In this document: positions 17,566 to 26,573 of the stretch, one piece after another
How the letters are laid out: every line of letters begins with the position of its first letter
How positions within the stretch are numbered: position 1 is the first letter of the stretch
NCBI RefSeq assembly: GCF_003602005.1
Contig: NZ_QZWD01000001.1
Coordinates: 62,001 to 126,000, forward strand
From: Salinisphaera sp. Q1T1-3
GTDB lineage: Bacteria; Pseudomonadota; Gammaproteobacteria; Nevskiales; Salinisphaeraceae
Direction of reading: 5' to 3'
Length of the DNA stretch: 64,000 nt
The notes under the pieces: model-generated
Told to the model about the DNA's origin: nothing
Database searches by the model: none
Seen by the model: the letters and a program-made list of their open reading frames with translations, nothing else
Made by a program: the position numbers and the translations under genes

Positions 17566-20175
17566 ATGACAGGTAACCCGCAGGCCAAATATCGGGCGGA
17601 CTACCAGGTCCCGACGTTCCTGATCGATACCGTCGATCTGGATTTCGATATTCAGGCGGATGCGACACGGGTCACGGCGACCCACACCGTGCGACGCAAT
17701 CCGGCTGCCCCCGAGGGCGCGTCGCGCTGGCGACTCGACGGCCGGGACCTGCGCCTTGTCCATATCGCCATCGATGGCGCCGAACTAGGCGTGGATGCCT
17801 ACACGCAGGACGACGGAGGCCTCTGGCTGGACAACCTCGCTGATCGTTTCACGCTCACGGTCGTCACCGAGGTCGATCCCGATCACAATCTGTCGTTGGA
17901 AGGGCTGTACCGCTCCGGGCCGATTCTCTGCACCCAGTGCGAGGCCACCGGGTTTTCCCGCATCACGTATTTCCCCGACCGGCCGGACGTGATGGCGTGC
18001 TTCACCACGCGTATCGAGGCGGATGCGGCGACATATCCGATCCTGTTGTCCAACGGCAACTGCATCGACTCCGGGCCTGCCCAGGCGGGACGTCACTACG
18101 CGGTGTACGAGGATCCCTTCGCCAAGCCCTGTTATCTGTTCGCGCTGGTGGCCGGCGATCTCGGGGTACTGCACGACACCTATCGGACCGGCAGTGGTCG
18201 CGACGTGGCGCTCGCGCTGTATACCGAACACGGTAATGAAGCCCAGTGCGCGCATGCCATGGCCTCGCTCAAGGCGGCGATGGCCTGGGACGAGGCCACC
18301 TACGGGCTGGAATACGATCTCGACCAGTTCCTGATCGTCGCGGTGGCCAGCTTCAATATGGGAGCGATGGAAAACAAGGGGCTCAACATATTCAACACGG
18401 CTTTCGTGTTCGCCCATCACGAGACGGCCACGGACCTGGATTTCGCGCGCGTACGCGATGTCGTCGCACACGAGTATTTCCATAATTACACCGGCAACCG
18501 GGTCACCTGTCGCGACTGGTTCCAGTTGTCGCTCAAGGAAGGCCTGACGGTCTATCGCGAGCATCAGTTCGCCATCGACCACGGCTCGCCGGGCGTGACA
18601 CGGATTGATCAGGTTCGGATGATGCGCGATGTCCAGTTCCCCGAGGACGCCGGGCCCCGTGCCCATCCGGTGCGGCCGGAGTCGTACGTCGAGATGAACA
18701 ATTTCTACACCGTGACGGTGTATGAAAAAGGCGCCGAATTGATCCGCATGATGGCCCAGATGGCCGGGCGCGACGCGTTCACGCGGGCGGTCAAGCATTA
18801 CCTGGACAAGCACGACGGCCAAGCGGTGACCATCGAGGACTTCGTGGTCGCGATCGAGGAATCCACGGGGCTCGATCTGGGCCAGTTCCGGGATTGGTAT
18901 GCCTATGCCGGCACGCCGCGGCTGACCGTGGGGCGCGAGTTCATCGATGGGCGCCTGACGCTGTCGATCGCCCAGTCCACGCCGGCCACGCCCGGCCAGC
19001 CGGACAAGCCCGCCTTCGATATCCCGATGGCGATCGCGCTGTTCGACAAGGCCGGCACGCCGCTCGCCGAGCCGACACTGGTGCGGCTGACGCAGCCAAG
19101 CGAAAGAATCACGTTCGATGGGCTCGAAAGTGAGCCCATCGTCTCGGCACTTCGCGGTATGACCGCGCCGGTCAAACTCACGTTCGAACAGAACACGGCC
19201 GAGCTGACACGGCTCATGGCACGCGACACCGATCCGGTCGCGCGCTGGGATGCCGCCCAGAGTCTGTATATGGCCACGTTGACCCAGAGTGTGGTGGCCT
19301 ATCGCGATGACGAGACGATGCCGGGCCTCGACTCGGGATTGATCGAGGCGTTGGACGTGCTGCTGGCCGATCCACCGGCCGATCGAGCGCTCCTCGCCGA
19401 GATGCTGACGTTGCCCAGTACGACACAGATCGGCGAGGCGTTCGATCGGATCGATGTGGGCGCCGTGGAAACCGCGCGGCGCCACGTCAAGCAGGCGATC
19501 GCCGAACGATTCGAAACCGAGCTGGCTGCATTGGCCGATGCCCATGCGCCCAGTGGCGTGTATGTCTTCGACGAGGCCGAGGCCGGGCGTCGTCGCGTGT
19601 TCGCGGTGGCGCTGGATTACCTGAGTGCGCGGGATACGGACGCGATCCGCGAGCGGGCACTGCGGGTTTACAACGCCGCCGATAACATGACCGATCGCAT
19701 GGCGGCGCTGAACGCGCTCCAGCGACTGCCGGGGCCGGCACGCGATAGCGCTCGGGCCGATTTTGCCGAGCGTTTCGCCGATGAGCCCCTGGTCATGGAC
19801 AAATGGCTGCGCCTGCAGGCCGCGACCGAAGACGGCGATGCCGTCGCCCGTGTCCGTGGCCTGCTCGATGATCGCCGTTTCGATTTCACCAACCCGAATC
19901 GGGTCCGCGCATTGCTCGGTGGTTTCGTGCGTGGCAACCCGTTGGCTTTTCATCGCGACGACGGCGCCGGGTACGCACTGCTCGGCGACGAAATCCTGCG
20001 ACTGGATGCGTTCAACCCGCAGCTGGCCGCGGCGCTGGCCGGGCTGGTCGCGCCGTGGCAGCGCTATGCCGAGCCCTATGCGCAGGGCATGAAGGATACG
20101 CTGTTGCGTTTGCAGGCCGCAGAACTGTCCGACAACACGCGTGAAATCGTCGCGGCGGGGCTTGCCGACAGCTGA
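17566..20175 (+). CDS. pepN: aminopeptidase N (M1 family)
   Basis: 869 aa, normal for bacterial PepN. Zinc metallopeptidase removing N-terminal residues from peptides in the cytosol. The substrate-anchoring GAMEN (about residue 266) and zinc site HEYFHN (H302) with the distal Glu in LKEGLTVYRE are intact. GGAG stands 8 bp before the ATG. It appears to be a single-gene unit between the ketosynthase and phoB. Confidence 0.96.
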   Translation: MTGNPQAKYRADYQVPTFLIDTVDLDFDIQADATRVTATHTVRRNPAAPEGASRWRLDGRDLRLVHIAIDGAELGVDAYTQDDGGLWLDNLADRFTLTVVTEVDPDHNLSLEGLYRSGPILCTQCEATGFSRITYFPDRPDVMACFTTRIEADAATYPILLSNGNCIDSGPAQAGRHYAVYEDPFAKPCYLFALVAGDLGVLHDTYRTGSGRDVALALYTEHGNEAQCAHAMASLKAAMAWDEATYGLEYDLDQFLIVAVASFNMGAMENKGLNIFNTAFVFAHHETATDLDFARVRDVVAHEYFHNYTGNRVTCRDWFQLSLKEGLTVYREHQFAIDHGSPGVTRIDQVRMMRDVQFPEDAGPRAHPVRPESYVEMNNFYTVTVYEKGAELIRMMAQMAGRDAFTRAVKHYLDKHDGQAVTIEDFVVAIEESTGLDLGQFRDWYAYAGTPRLTVGREFIDGRLTLSIAQSTPATPGQPDKPAFDIPMAIALFDKAGTPLAEPTLVRLTQPSERITFDGLESEPIVSALRGMTAPVKLTFEQNTAELTRLMARDTDPVARWDAAQSLYMATLTQSVVAYRDDETMPGLDSGLIEALDVLLADPPADRALLAEMLTLPSTTQIGEAFDRIDVGAVETARRHVKQAIAERFETELAALADAHAPSGVYVFDEAEAGRRRVFAVALDYLSARDTDAIRERALRVYNAADNMTDRMAALNALQRLPGPARDSARADFAERFADEPLVMDKWLRLQAATEDGDAVARVRGLLDDRRFDFTNPNRVRALLGGFVRGNPLAFHRDDGAGYALLGDEILRLDAFNPQLAAALAGLVAPWQRYAEPYAQGMKDTLLRLQAAELSDNTREIVAAGLADS

Positions 20176-20193
20176 GCCGTTGCGCACGCCGAA

Positions 20194-20226
20194 ACGGCCC
20201 CGGTCTCGATGAAGGCGCGGGGCCGT
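20194..20226 (+). terminator. GC hairpin downstream of pepN
   Basis: Perfect 9-bp stem ACGGCCCCG (20194-20202) and CGGGGCCGT (20218-20226) with a 15-nt loop, 18 bp after the pepN stop. No T-run follows, so it is a weak or factor-assisted terminator at best. Confidence 0.4.
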
Positions 20227-20250
20227 GGCGGTGTGCCCTGCAGAGTCGCA

Positions 20251-20283
20251 TTGTCATCGGGCTGTCACAGATGTTTCATAAAT
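20251..20283 (+). promoter_or_regulatory. Pho box upstream of phoB
   Basis: Three tandem 11-bp units: TTGTCATCGGG (20251-20261), CTGTCACAGAT (20262-20272) and GTTTCATAAAT (20273-20283). They match the PhoB half-site consensus CTGTCAT plus four AT-leaning bases. They end 32 bp before the phoB ATG, which points to autoregulation as in E. coli. Confidence 0.85.
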
Positions 20284-20315
20284 TGAGTGCACATGGCCCG
20301 TGAACTGTAGTTTTC

Positions 20316-21011
20316 ATGCAACACAAGCACGTCTTGATCGTCGAGGACGAGGCCCCCATCCGTGACATGATCCGGTTTGCGCTCGAGCGGGCGGATTTCA
20401 CGGTTTCCGAGGCCGAGGACGCACAGTCGGCGCGCATGGCGATCGCCGATCACCACCCGGATATGGTTCTCCTGGACTGGATGCTACCCGGCATCTCGGG
20501 CAGCGAACTGGCCCGGGAATGGCGACGCGACGAGCTGACTGCCGCAATGCCCATCATCATGGTCACCGCGCGCGTCGACGAGGATGATCGCGTACGCGGG
20601 CTTAATCTGGGGGCCGATGACTATGTCACCAAGCCCTTCTCGTCATCGGAACTCGTTGCAAGAGTTCGGGCGGTGCTGCGGCGTAGCCTGCCGGGCGGCG
20701 AGGACGAGCGTCTCGAGCTCGACGGGCTGTCGATCGATGCCGCCAGCCAACGCGTGACGGCCGGAGAACAGGCCGTGAAACTCGGGCCCACGGAATATCG
20801 GCTGCTGCGTTTCTTCATGAGCAACCCCGAACGGGTCTACACGCGCGAGCAGATGCTCGATCGCGTCTGGGGCCAGAACGTCTACGTGGAGGAACGAACC
20901 GTGGACGTCCATATTCGTCGCCTGCGCAAGGCGCTCGCGCCCTTCGGCTACGACGGTTTCGTACAGACGGTGCGGGGCAGCGGTTATCGTTTCTCAAGCA
21001 AATCGCTCTAG
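20316..21011 (+). CDS. phoB: phosphate regulon response regulator PhoB
   Basis: 231 aa. OmpR/PhoB class regulator: receiver domain with acidic pocket (VEDEAP) and phospho-acceptor D54 (VLLDWMLPG), the T (VTAR) and K (TKPFSS) switch residues, and a C-terminal winged helix ending VHIRRLRKAL...TVRGSGYRF. Activates phosphate-starvation genes when phosphorylated by PhoR. The stop TAG (21009-21011) is the left boundary of a dispersed repeat, which parts it from phoR. Confidence 0.95.
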   Translation: MQHKHVLIVEDEAPIRDMIRFALERADFTVSEAEDAQSARMAIADHHPDMVLLDWMLPGISGSELAREWRRDELTAAMPIIMVTARVDEDDRVRGLNLGADDYVTKPFSSSELVARVRAVLRRSLPGGEDERLELDGLSIDAASQRVTAGEQAVKLGPTEYRLLRFFMSNPERVYTREQMLDRVWGQNVYVEERTVDVHIRRLRKALAPFGYDGFVQTVRGSGYRFSSKSL

Positions 21012-21319
21012 GGCCTGTTGATGTGTCGTTCGAGGGCCTTTTCGTCGAGAGACCGCCGTGTGTCGGGCAAGGCGCGAGTCGCCGATCGTGGCGTGCCACG
21101 ATCCAGACTCGTAACGCCGCAGGGCGCCCATCGTCGATTTTTCGTGGGCGGCCCAACCCCAAGGGTCAAGTGCTCCAAAATCAAAAACACGACGGCAATC
21201 CAGCGTTCTAACAGGCTGGCGCAGAAATGACACGCTATGCCTGCGACGCCTCGTCTTGCCGCCCATCGTCAATTTCAGGGCGCGTCTGGCGCGGACTCGC
21301 ACGACACATCAACAGACCC
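21011..21319. repeat. dispersed TIR element, copy 2 (full length)
   Basis: 309 bp. Starts GGGCCTGTTGATGTGTCG at the phoB stop TAG and ends CGACACATCAACAGACCC. It is nearly identical over its length to the copy at 40390-40699, including CTTTTCGTCGAGAGACCGCC, CAAAAACACGACGGCAATCC and CCCATCGTCAATTTCAGGGC. Short open frames inside are frame artefacts shared between copies. The right flank is TC, so one TA is not preserved. Confidence 0.88.
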
Positions 21320-21666
21320 TCGGGCGTGTCGTCACGAGATCGACAGAGGCAACCCGCAGGGCCAGCGGCCAGGCGACGACAATCCGACGTTATCGCGTGC
21401 GCAGGTGGCGGGGGCCACGCCATGCGCAGGATGCCTTGTTCTGTTGCCGCTTGGCCGCTGATGCGACGGTCTATTTCGTGACGACACGCCCTGGAACGCC
21501 CGCGCGCGCCATGTGCGTCTGCCGATTTCATTCGGGCGCTCGCCGACGTGATACCGGCGGCGTCGGTCGTTTCGGAACAGGCAACGGTTCGGTCCGGCGC
21601 GCGTTCGATGGACAAACCGTCAAGGCTTTCGGTCCCAACGCGCGCCGCGCTGCGAGAATGGGTTGA
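21320..21666. other. non-coding stretch upstream of phoR
   Basis: 347 bp between the repeat and phoR. A GC-rich stretch with overlapping open frames on the + strand but no recognisable domain, good ribosome site or repeat match. No clear promoter or Pho box was seen. It may be ancestral spacer or remnant sequence brought next to the repeat. Confidence 0.4.
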
Positions 21667-23019
21667 ATGATGAATGCACCGGCCGGGGAAATACGCCGCA
21701 TCTGGGCGCGCGCCATGTTTCGGCTGCTGGTCTGGCTCGGGCTCTGGGCGCTCGCGGGTCTGCTGATATCGGGTCTCGGTATCACGCTGGCGCTGCTCAT
21801 CGGCCTGTCGCTGTACACTGCCGGACATCTGGTGTTTGCCTATCAGCTGCACCGCTGGCTGGCCAAGCCGCGGATCGAACCACGCGAAGGGTTCGGTGTC
21901 TGGCAGGAAATCTATACCGAGCTCTATCGGCTCAAGCAGCGCAATCGTCGGCGCAAGCGGCGGCTCAAGGATATCGTCTCGGAATTTCAGGCTTCCACGG
22001 CGGCATTGCCCGACGGCGCGGTGGTCATCGATGCGCGCGGACGGATCGTATGGTTCAACGAGGCGGCCGCGGCTCTGCTCAAGCTGCGGGCGGGTCAGGA
22101 TAACGGTCAGCGGATCGCGAATCTGATCCGGCATCCGAGGTTCGCCAACTTCATGGCCGCGGCCGCCATAGACGGCGACACCGCCGAACTCGAGATCCCG
22201 TCGCCGGCCAACGAAACCGACACGGTGCTGTTGCGTATCGTGCCCTATGGCGACCGACAACGCCTGCTCATCGCGCGCGATATCAGCGAGCAGAAACGAC
22301 TTGAGTTCACTCGCCGGGATTTCGTGGCCAATGCCTCGCACGAACTGCGAACACCGCTGACCGTGCTGCGTGGCTATCTGGAGATGATGAGTGAAGAGGC
22401 CGGGGCCGACGCCGCGCTCGCGGACTGGCAACGGCCGATCCGGGAGATGGAGAACCAGTCTGCGCGTATGGGCCATCTCATCGATAGCCTGTTGCGGCTG
22501 GCACGGCTCGAAGGCGAGGGGTTGCAGCAGCGACAGGAAAACATCGATGTCTCGGCTCTCGTCACGCGGCTCGTCGAGGAGACGCAGCGCTCTGCCGCCG
22601 GCGCGGCCCATCGTTTCGAGGTCGTCGCGGACGAAGGGCTTGCCCTGTTCGGTCGACCGGGCGAGATTGAAAGCGTGATCACCAATCTGCTCGGCAATGC
22701 CGTGCGCTACTCGGCGTCGGATACCGTTGTCCGAATCACCTGGGCGTCGAGCGAGCAGGGCGCGACATTGGCGGTCAGCGACGAGGGGCCGGGCATCGCG
22801 GCCGAACATATTCCACGTCTGACCGAGCGTTTCTATCGTGTGGATGCGGGTCGACGCGCAACAGACGGCGGCACCGGCCTGGGCCTGGCAATTGTCAAGC
22901 ACGGGGTCGAGCATCACGAGTCCGAGCTCGTCATCGACAGCACGCCGGGCCAGGGCACGACGTTCCGCGTGGTCTTCCCACAGCAGCGTGTCGTGGTCGC
23001 AAGCGAGGCCGCGACCTAG
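21667..23019 (+). CDS. phoR: phosphate regulon sensor histidine kinase PhoR
   Basis: 450 aa. Two N-terminal transmembrane helices (about 14-34 and 36-56), a charged linker, a PAS domain (about 100-200), HisKA with phospho-acceptor H225 (NASHELRTPLT), and HATPase_c with the N box (TNLLGNAVRYS), DEGPGI and GGTGLGLAI. Works with PhoB and, through PhoU/Pst, senses phosphate. The start could be the first or second of two adjacent ATGs. The stop TAG coincides with a second repeat. Confidence 0.93.
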   Translation: MMNAPAGEIRRIWARAMFRLLVWLGLWALAGLLISGLGITLALLIGLSLYTAGHLVFAYQLHRWLAKPRIEPREGFGVWQEIYTELYRLKQRNRRRKRRLKDIVSEFQASTAALPDGAVVIDARGRIVWFNEAAAALLKLRAGQDNGQRIANLIRHPRFANFMAAAAIDGDTAELEIPSPANETDTVLLRIVPYGDRQRLLIARDISEQKRLEFTRRDFVANASHELRTPLTVLRGYLEMMSEEAGADAALADWQRPIREMENQSARMGHLIDSLLRLARLEGEGLQQRQENIDVSALVTRLVEETQRSAAGAAHRFEVVADEGLALFGRPGEIESVITNLLGNAVRYSASDTVVRITWASSEQGATLAVSDEGPGIAAEHIPRLTERFYRVDAGRRATDGGTGLGLAIVKHGVEHHESELVIDSTPGQGTTFRVVFPQQRVVVASEAAT

Positions 23020-23414
23020 GGTCTGTTGATGTGTCCTGCAAGGCGCGAGTCGCCGATTGTGGCGTGCCGAAATCCAGACTGGCAACGCCGCAGGGCAGCC
23101 ATTGTCGATTGTTCATGGGGGGCAACCCTTCGGGACAAATGCCCCCCAAATCAAAAACACGACGGCAATCCAGCGTTCTAGAGCCTGTTGACACGCCCCC
23201 CTTGCGCCGCGTCGGCGCTCATCTTTAGCAACACAAGGCATCGGGCGCGTACGGCCGTCATTCTGGCGTAGCGAACGACAACACCGGATTGCCGCAAAAC
23301 AGCGCTTGTTCCTTCGGGTTGGGCCGCAAATCACGCCCGGCGGCGTTGCGAGCCTTGCCGGACACACTGTGGTCTCTCGACGAGAAGGCGCTCGAACGAA
23401 ACCTCAACAGGCGC
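23019..23414. repeat. dispersed TIR element, copy 3 (composite)
   Basis: The left part (23019-23178) is the left half of the 310-bp type, starting in the phoR stop TAG with GGTCTGTTGATGTG but lacking its first inner block. At CTA (23178-23180) a new family terminus begins, GAGCCTGTTGACACG. It leads into the second core type (CAAGGCATCGGGCGCGTACG) and ends CTCAACAGGCGC near 23414. The break falls at the CTAG found inside the full-length copy at 40390-40699, suggesting nested insertion or recombination. Confidence 0.75.
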
Positions 23415-23515
23415 TGGCGTCACACGTTGCACGACGGCAGTGAAAGCGCGCGACTGCCCGGCGGCCAGTCGTGGAACCGACACCGGGTGCACGCCCTCCG
23501 CCCGGCGTGACGCCT

Positions 23516-23548
23516 GTGTCATGCAAACGTCATATATCCGTCATCGAA
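23516..23548 (+). promoter_or_regulatory. three-unit Pho box upstream of the porin
   Basis: GTCAT occurs at 23518, 23529 and 23540, exactly 11 bp apart, each followed by a short AT-leaning spacer. That is the tandem half-site arrangement bound by PhoB. A -10-like TAATTT sits at 23566-23571. It indicates PhoB-driven expression of the porin. Confidence 0.82.
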
Positions 23549-23572
23549 CTGACGCATCCCGCGGCTAATTTG

Positions 23573-23598
23573 CCCCCTGAGCCAAGGCTCAAGGGGGG
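23573..23598 (+). other. hairpin in the porin 5' untranslated region
   Basis: CCCCCTGAGCC (23573-23583) and GGCTCAAGGGGG (23586-23597) pair with an AA loop and one bulged A. It lies between the predicted -10 and the start codon, so it could stabilise the mRNA 5' end or affect translation. No further evidence. Confidence 0.4.
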
Positions 23599-23642
23599 AC
23601 AGCTCGGCTGTGCCCGAATCTACTGCCATCAGGGAGTTCACC

Positions 23643-25043
23643 ATGAAGAATCTGCTCGCCGGCGACGGAGCCGCGCCGGGACATCGTGCGTCGGTCGGCA
23701 AATTCGGGGTCGTCATGGCCAGTGCGGTCATCGGTGCCACATCGCTCGTGGCCGCGCCGGCCTTTGCACAGGGCGGCAGCACGACCATGCAACTGATCCG
23801 GATGATGCACGACAACGGCAGCATCACGGACACCCAGTATCAACAGCTCATGAACGCGGCCCAGAACGAGTCGGCCGCTGCCGCGCAGAGCGGATCCGGT
23901 ACGTTGGCGAATACCAACGGCGGTTCTTCGGACACGGTAACCACGGGCGCAGGTACGGGCTTCAGCGATAATCTGAAACAGCAGTTCGACAGCATGGCCT
24001 GGGCACAGAAGATCAAGCTCACCGGCGATGTGCGGCTGCGTTACGAATACAACAGCAATAACGACGCGTTGGGCACCGCGCTCGGCAATCCGGCGGCGGA
24101 CACCGACAACCGCTCACGCGGGCGCGTGCGTTATCGGCTGGGCATGATCGCCAATCCGGTCGACAACCTGGAATTGGGCGCCGGGCTGGCCAGCGGCGGT
24201 GACGATCCGCGTTCGACGAACCAGACCTTTGGCGACAACTTCAGCAGCAAGGGCATCCAGCTCGATTACGCCTACGGTCAGTACGATTTCACGCCGTATC
24301 TGGCCAACGGCTTTCAGCTCAAGGCCATCGGCGGCAAGTTCAAGTTCGGCGATTACCTGTGGCACCCGACCGATGCGATGTGGGACGGCGACATCAACCC
24401 GGAGGGTGGGTCGGTCCATCTCGCGAAGAAGTCCTCGATTGGCGAGACCTTCCTGAACAGCGGCGTCTGGGTCATCCAGGAGAACAGTGGCTCCAACCAG
24501 GATCCCTATCTCTGGTATGTCCAGGGCGGCCAGCATTTCTCGGTCAACAACTTCATCGCCTCGATCGGCGGGACCTACTACGGCTTCGAGGAAACCTATA
24601 CGGGCGACAACGCGCCGGATACCGTCTTCGAGTACGGTTCAGGCACCAATACCACGTCGCAGTTCTCGGTCGTCGACGTGGACGGCACGATCGGGACCAA
24701 GTTCGACGGTGGCAAGGCCGAGCTGATCGGCCAGTACCTGAAGAACACGCATGAAGGGGTCGGCAAGGACGCCGGCTGGGCCGTCGGCGGCAAGGCCAGC
24801 TTGAACAAGTGGGGCATGAAGTATCTCTACGTCGATCTCGACCGCAACGTGGTGCCCGATTCCTATCCGGATTCGGACCGCTTCAGCGGCGCAACCGGGA
24901 TGAAGGGGCACGAAGTGGCCGTTTCCTACGCGCTCAACGACGCGATCGAGTTCGGTGTGGACTACTACAACACCGAGTCCAAGTTCGGCCCGTCCGACGA
25001 TCGCCAGAACCTGGTGCAGACGGACGTCGAATTCAGTTTCTGA
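23643..25043 (+). CDS. outer-membrane porin, putative phosphate-starvation porin (Porin_5-like)
   Basis: 466 aa from the ATG after GGGAGTTCACC. A long signal peptide (hydrophobic VVMASAVIGATSLVAAPAFA, cleavage after AFA-Q about residue 42) is followed by a periplasmic helix region (IRMMHDNGSITDTQYQQLM) that resembles the N-terminus of the Porin_5 family. A beta-rich barrel with many aromatic strands follows, ending VDYYNTESKFG...VQTDVEFSF with C-terminal Phe, the usual outer-membrane signature. Position between phoR and pstS and the triple Pho box suggest phosphate or polyphosphate uptake, analogous to OprP/OprO but not obviously homologous. Confidence 0.78.
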   Translation: MKNLLAGDGAAPGHRASVGKFGVVMASAVIGATSLVAAPAFAQGGSTTMQLIRMMHDNGSITDTQYQQLMNAAQNESAAAAQSGSGTLANTNGGSSDTVTTGAGTGFSDNLKQQFDSMAWAQKIKLTGDVRLRYEYNSNNDALGTALGNPAADTDNRSRGRVRYRLGMIANPVDNLELGAGLASGGDDPRSTNQTFGDNFSSKGIQLDYAYGQYDFTPYLANGFQLKAIGGKFKFGDYLWHPTDAMWDGDINPEGGSVHLAKKSSIGETFLNSGVWVIQENSGSNQDPYLWYVQGGQHFSVNNFIASIGGTYYGFEETYTGDNAPDTVFEYGSGTNTTSQFSVVDVDGTIGTKFDGGKAELIGQYLKNTHEGVGKDAGWAVGGKASLNKWGMKYLYVDLDRNVVPDSYPDSDRFSGATGMKGHEVAVSYALNDAIEFGVDYYNTESKFGPSDDRQNLVQTDVEFSF

Positions 25044-25099
25044 TCGACGGGCGACAGCATCACCATCCGCGCCGAGCGCCCCGCGCTCGGCCGTGATCG

Positions 25100-25131
25100 A
25101 CCCGGGGCGTCGTACGCGCTCCGGGTTTTTT
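25100..25131 (+). terminator. intrinsic terminator after the porin
   Basis: ACCCGGGGCG (25100-25109) pairs with CGCTCCGGGT (25117-25126), with one G-U pair and a 7-nt loop, followed by a T run to 25131. A second 8-bp hairpin GCCGAGCG/CGCTCGGC lies just upstream (about 25071-25091). Together they close the porin transcript and insulate pstS. Confidence 0.85.
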
Positions 25132-25290
25132 CGTTTCAATGCCGCCCGGGCACCCGACATGGCACGGCGTGCCGGATCGCCAGCCGCCCGCGGTATCGCA
25201 TCGATCGCTGATCGCATTTCAAGTCAATGTTTTTTCAGTCCTTTTCCACGCATTCAGAGCGCGAGCGATGATGTGTCGCCAGATGCGATC

Positions 25291-25318
25291 GTGTCACATG
25301 GCTGTCACAGAGCGTCAC
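25291..25318 (+). promoter_or_regulatory. Pho box upstream of pstS
   Basis: GTGTCACATGG (25291-25301) and CTGTCACAGAG (25302-25312) are 11 bp apart and match PhoB half-sites. A further GTCAC at 25314-25318 is offset by one base. The site lies about 85 bp before the pstS start. Intergenic sequence between the porin terminator and this box shows nothing else. Confidence 0.82.
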
Positions 25319-25397
25319 TACGATAGGAACTCCTACCCGGGGGGCTTGCACCGACGAGCTGTCCGTCACGCCAAAGCACGAGACAAAGGAGAGTTCT

Positions 25398-26462
25398 GTG
25401 AGATTCACGATCAACAAGGCGCTGGTGACCGCGGTCGCGGCGCTTTCGATCTGGGGGTCGGCGACTGCAGCAGTCGACCAGATCGACGGCGCCGGCGCCA
25501 CGTTCCCGTATCCGGTCTACTCGAAGTGGGCACAGGCATACAAGAACAAGACCGGGGTTCAGCTCAACTACCAGGCGATCGGCTCCGGTGGCGGCATCAA
25601 GCAGATCGAGGCCAAGACGGTGGACTTCGGTGCCTCGGATGCCCCGCTCAAGAAGGAAGAGCTGGACAAGAACGGCCTGATGCAGTTCCCGATGGTGATG
25701 GGCGGCGTCGTGCCGGTCGTCAACATCAAGGGCATGAAAGCCGGCGAGCTCAAGCTTGACGGCAAGACATTGGCCGAGATCTATGCCGGCAAGATCAAGA
25801 AGTGGAACGCCCCGGCGATCAAGAAACTGAACCCGAACGCCAATCTGCCCGATCAGCAGATCACCGTGGTTCATCGTTCCGATGGTTCGGGCACCACCTG
25901 GATCTTCACCAGCTATCTGACCAAGGTCAGCGACGTCTGGGCCAACGGCCCGGGCCATGCCAAGGCCGTGTCCTGGCCGACCGGCGTCGGCGGCAAGGGT
26001 AACCAGGGGGTGGCGTCCTACGTCGATCGCATCAAGAACTCGATCGGCTACGTGGAATACGCCTACGCGCTGCAGAACAAGATGGCCTACGTGCAGCTCA
26101 AGAACAAGGCCGGCAACTTCGTCGAGCCGACCGCCAGCAACTTCCAGGCGGCCGCCTCGAACGCCGACTGGCAGAATGCGCCTGGCTTCTACGAGGTGCT
26201 GACCGATCAGCCGGGTGACAAGAGCTGGCCGATCACCGGTGCCAGCTTTATCCTGATGTACAAGCAGCCCAAGAACCCGCAGGTCGCCCAGGCCGTGCTG
26301 AAGTTCTTCGACTGGTCGTATGCCAACGGCGACCAGATGGCCAATGAGCTCGACTACGTGCCCATGCCGGACAACGTCGTCAAGCTCGTGCAGCAGAAAT
26401 GGCAAGATCAGATCCAGGGCAATAACGGTCAGGCGATCTGGCCGCCGCAACAGCAGCAGTAA
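25398..26462 (+). CDS. pstS: phosphate-binding periplasmic protein PstS
   Basis: 354 aa from a GTG start with AAAGGAGAG upstream. Signal peptide of about 24 residues (LVTAVAALSIWGSATAA), then the mature N-terminus VDQIDGAGATFPYPVYSKW. Phosphate-ligand motifs: GAGATFPYP, GSGGGIKQI, DFGASDAPL and RSDGSGTT. It binds phosphate in the periplasm and delivers it to PstCA. First gene of pstSCAB-phoU. Confidence 0.96.
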   Translation: MRFTINKALVTAVAALSIWGSATAAVDQIDGAGATFPYPVYSKWAQAYKNKTGVQLNYQAIGSGGGIKQIEAKTVDFGASDAPLKKEELDKNGLMQFPMVMGGVVPVVNIKGMKAGELKLDGKTLAEIYAGKIKKWNAPAIKKLNPNANLPDQQITVVHRSDGSGTTWIFTSYLTKVSDVWANGPGHAKAVSWPTGVGGKGNQGVASYVDRIKNSIGYVEYAYALQNKMAYVQLKNKAGNFVEPTASNFQAAASNADWQNAPGFYEVLTDQPGDKSWPITGASFILMYKQPKNPQVAQAVLKFFDWSYANGDQMANELDYVPMPDNVVKLVQQKWQDQIQGNNGQAIWPPQQQQ

Positions 26463-26477
26463 GCACGTTGCTTCGAT

Positions 26478-26573
26478 GCACTCGCCGGTTTGGCGGGTGC
26501 ATCCGGCACGGCCGGCTTCATCAAGTCGGCCGCTTCCGTGGCCACCCGTCCAGGCCGGGCCACGAAAGCGGCT
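26478..26573 (+). promoter_or_regulatory. two hairpins in the pstS-pstC gap
   Basis: Hairpin 1: TGCACTCGCC (26478-26487) and GGCGGGTGCA (26493-26502), 10 bp with one G-U and a GGTTT loop. Hairpin 2: 15-bp arms at 26530-26544 and 26559-26573 with one mismatch. Neither has a T-tract. Such structures between a binding protein gene and its permease usually hold up decay or limit read-through, so pstS would outnumber pstCAB; that role is inferred. Confidence 0.65.

Noticed and set aside
17785-20187. 800-residue open frame opposite pepN
   Set aside because: Antisense to a complete M1 aminopeptidase with zinc site. The translation is low in hydrophobic structure and has no motif.
21018-21302. Short open frames inside the repeats, e.g. 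translations containing SSRDRRVSGKARVADRGVPRSR, recurring at 40402-40590 and 5609-5824
   Set aside because: They recur only because the repeat recurs, on both strands and in several frames, and show no start signal, domain or codon pattern. The repeated unit is the DNA element, not a protein.
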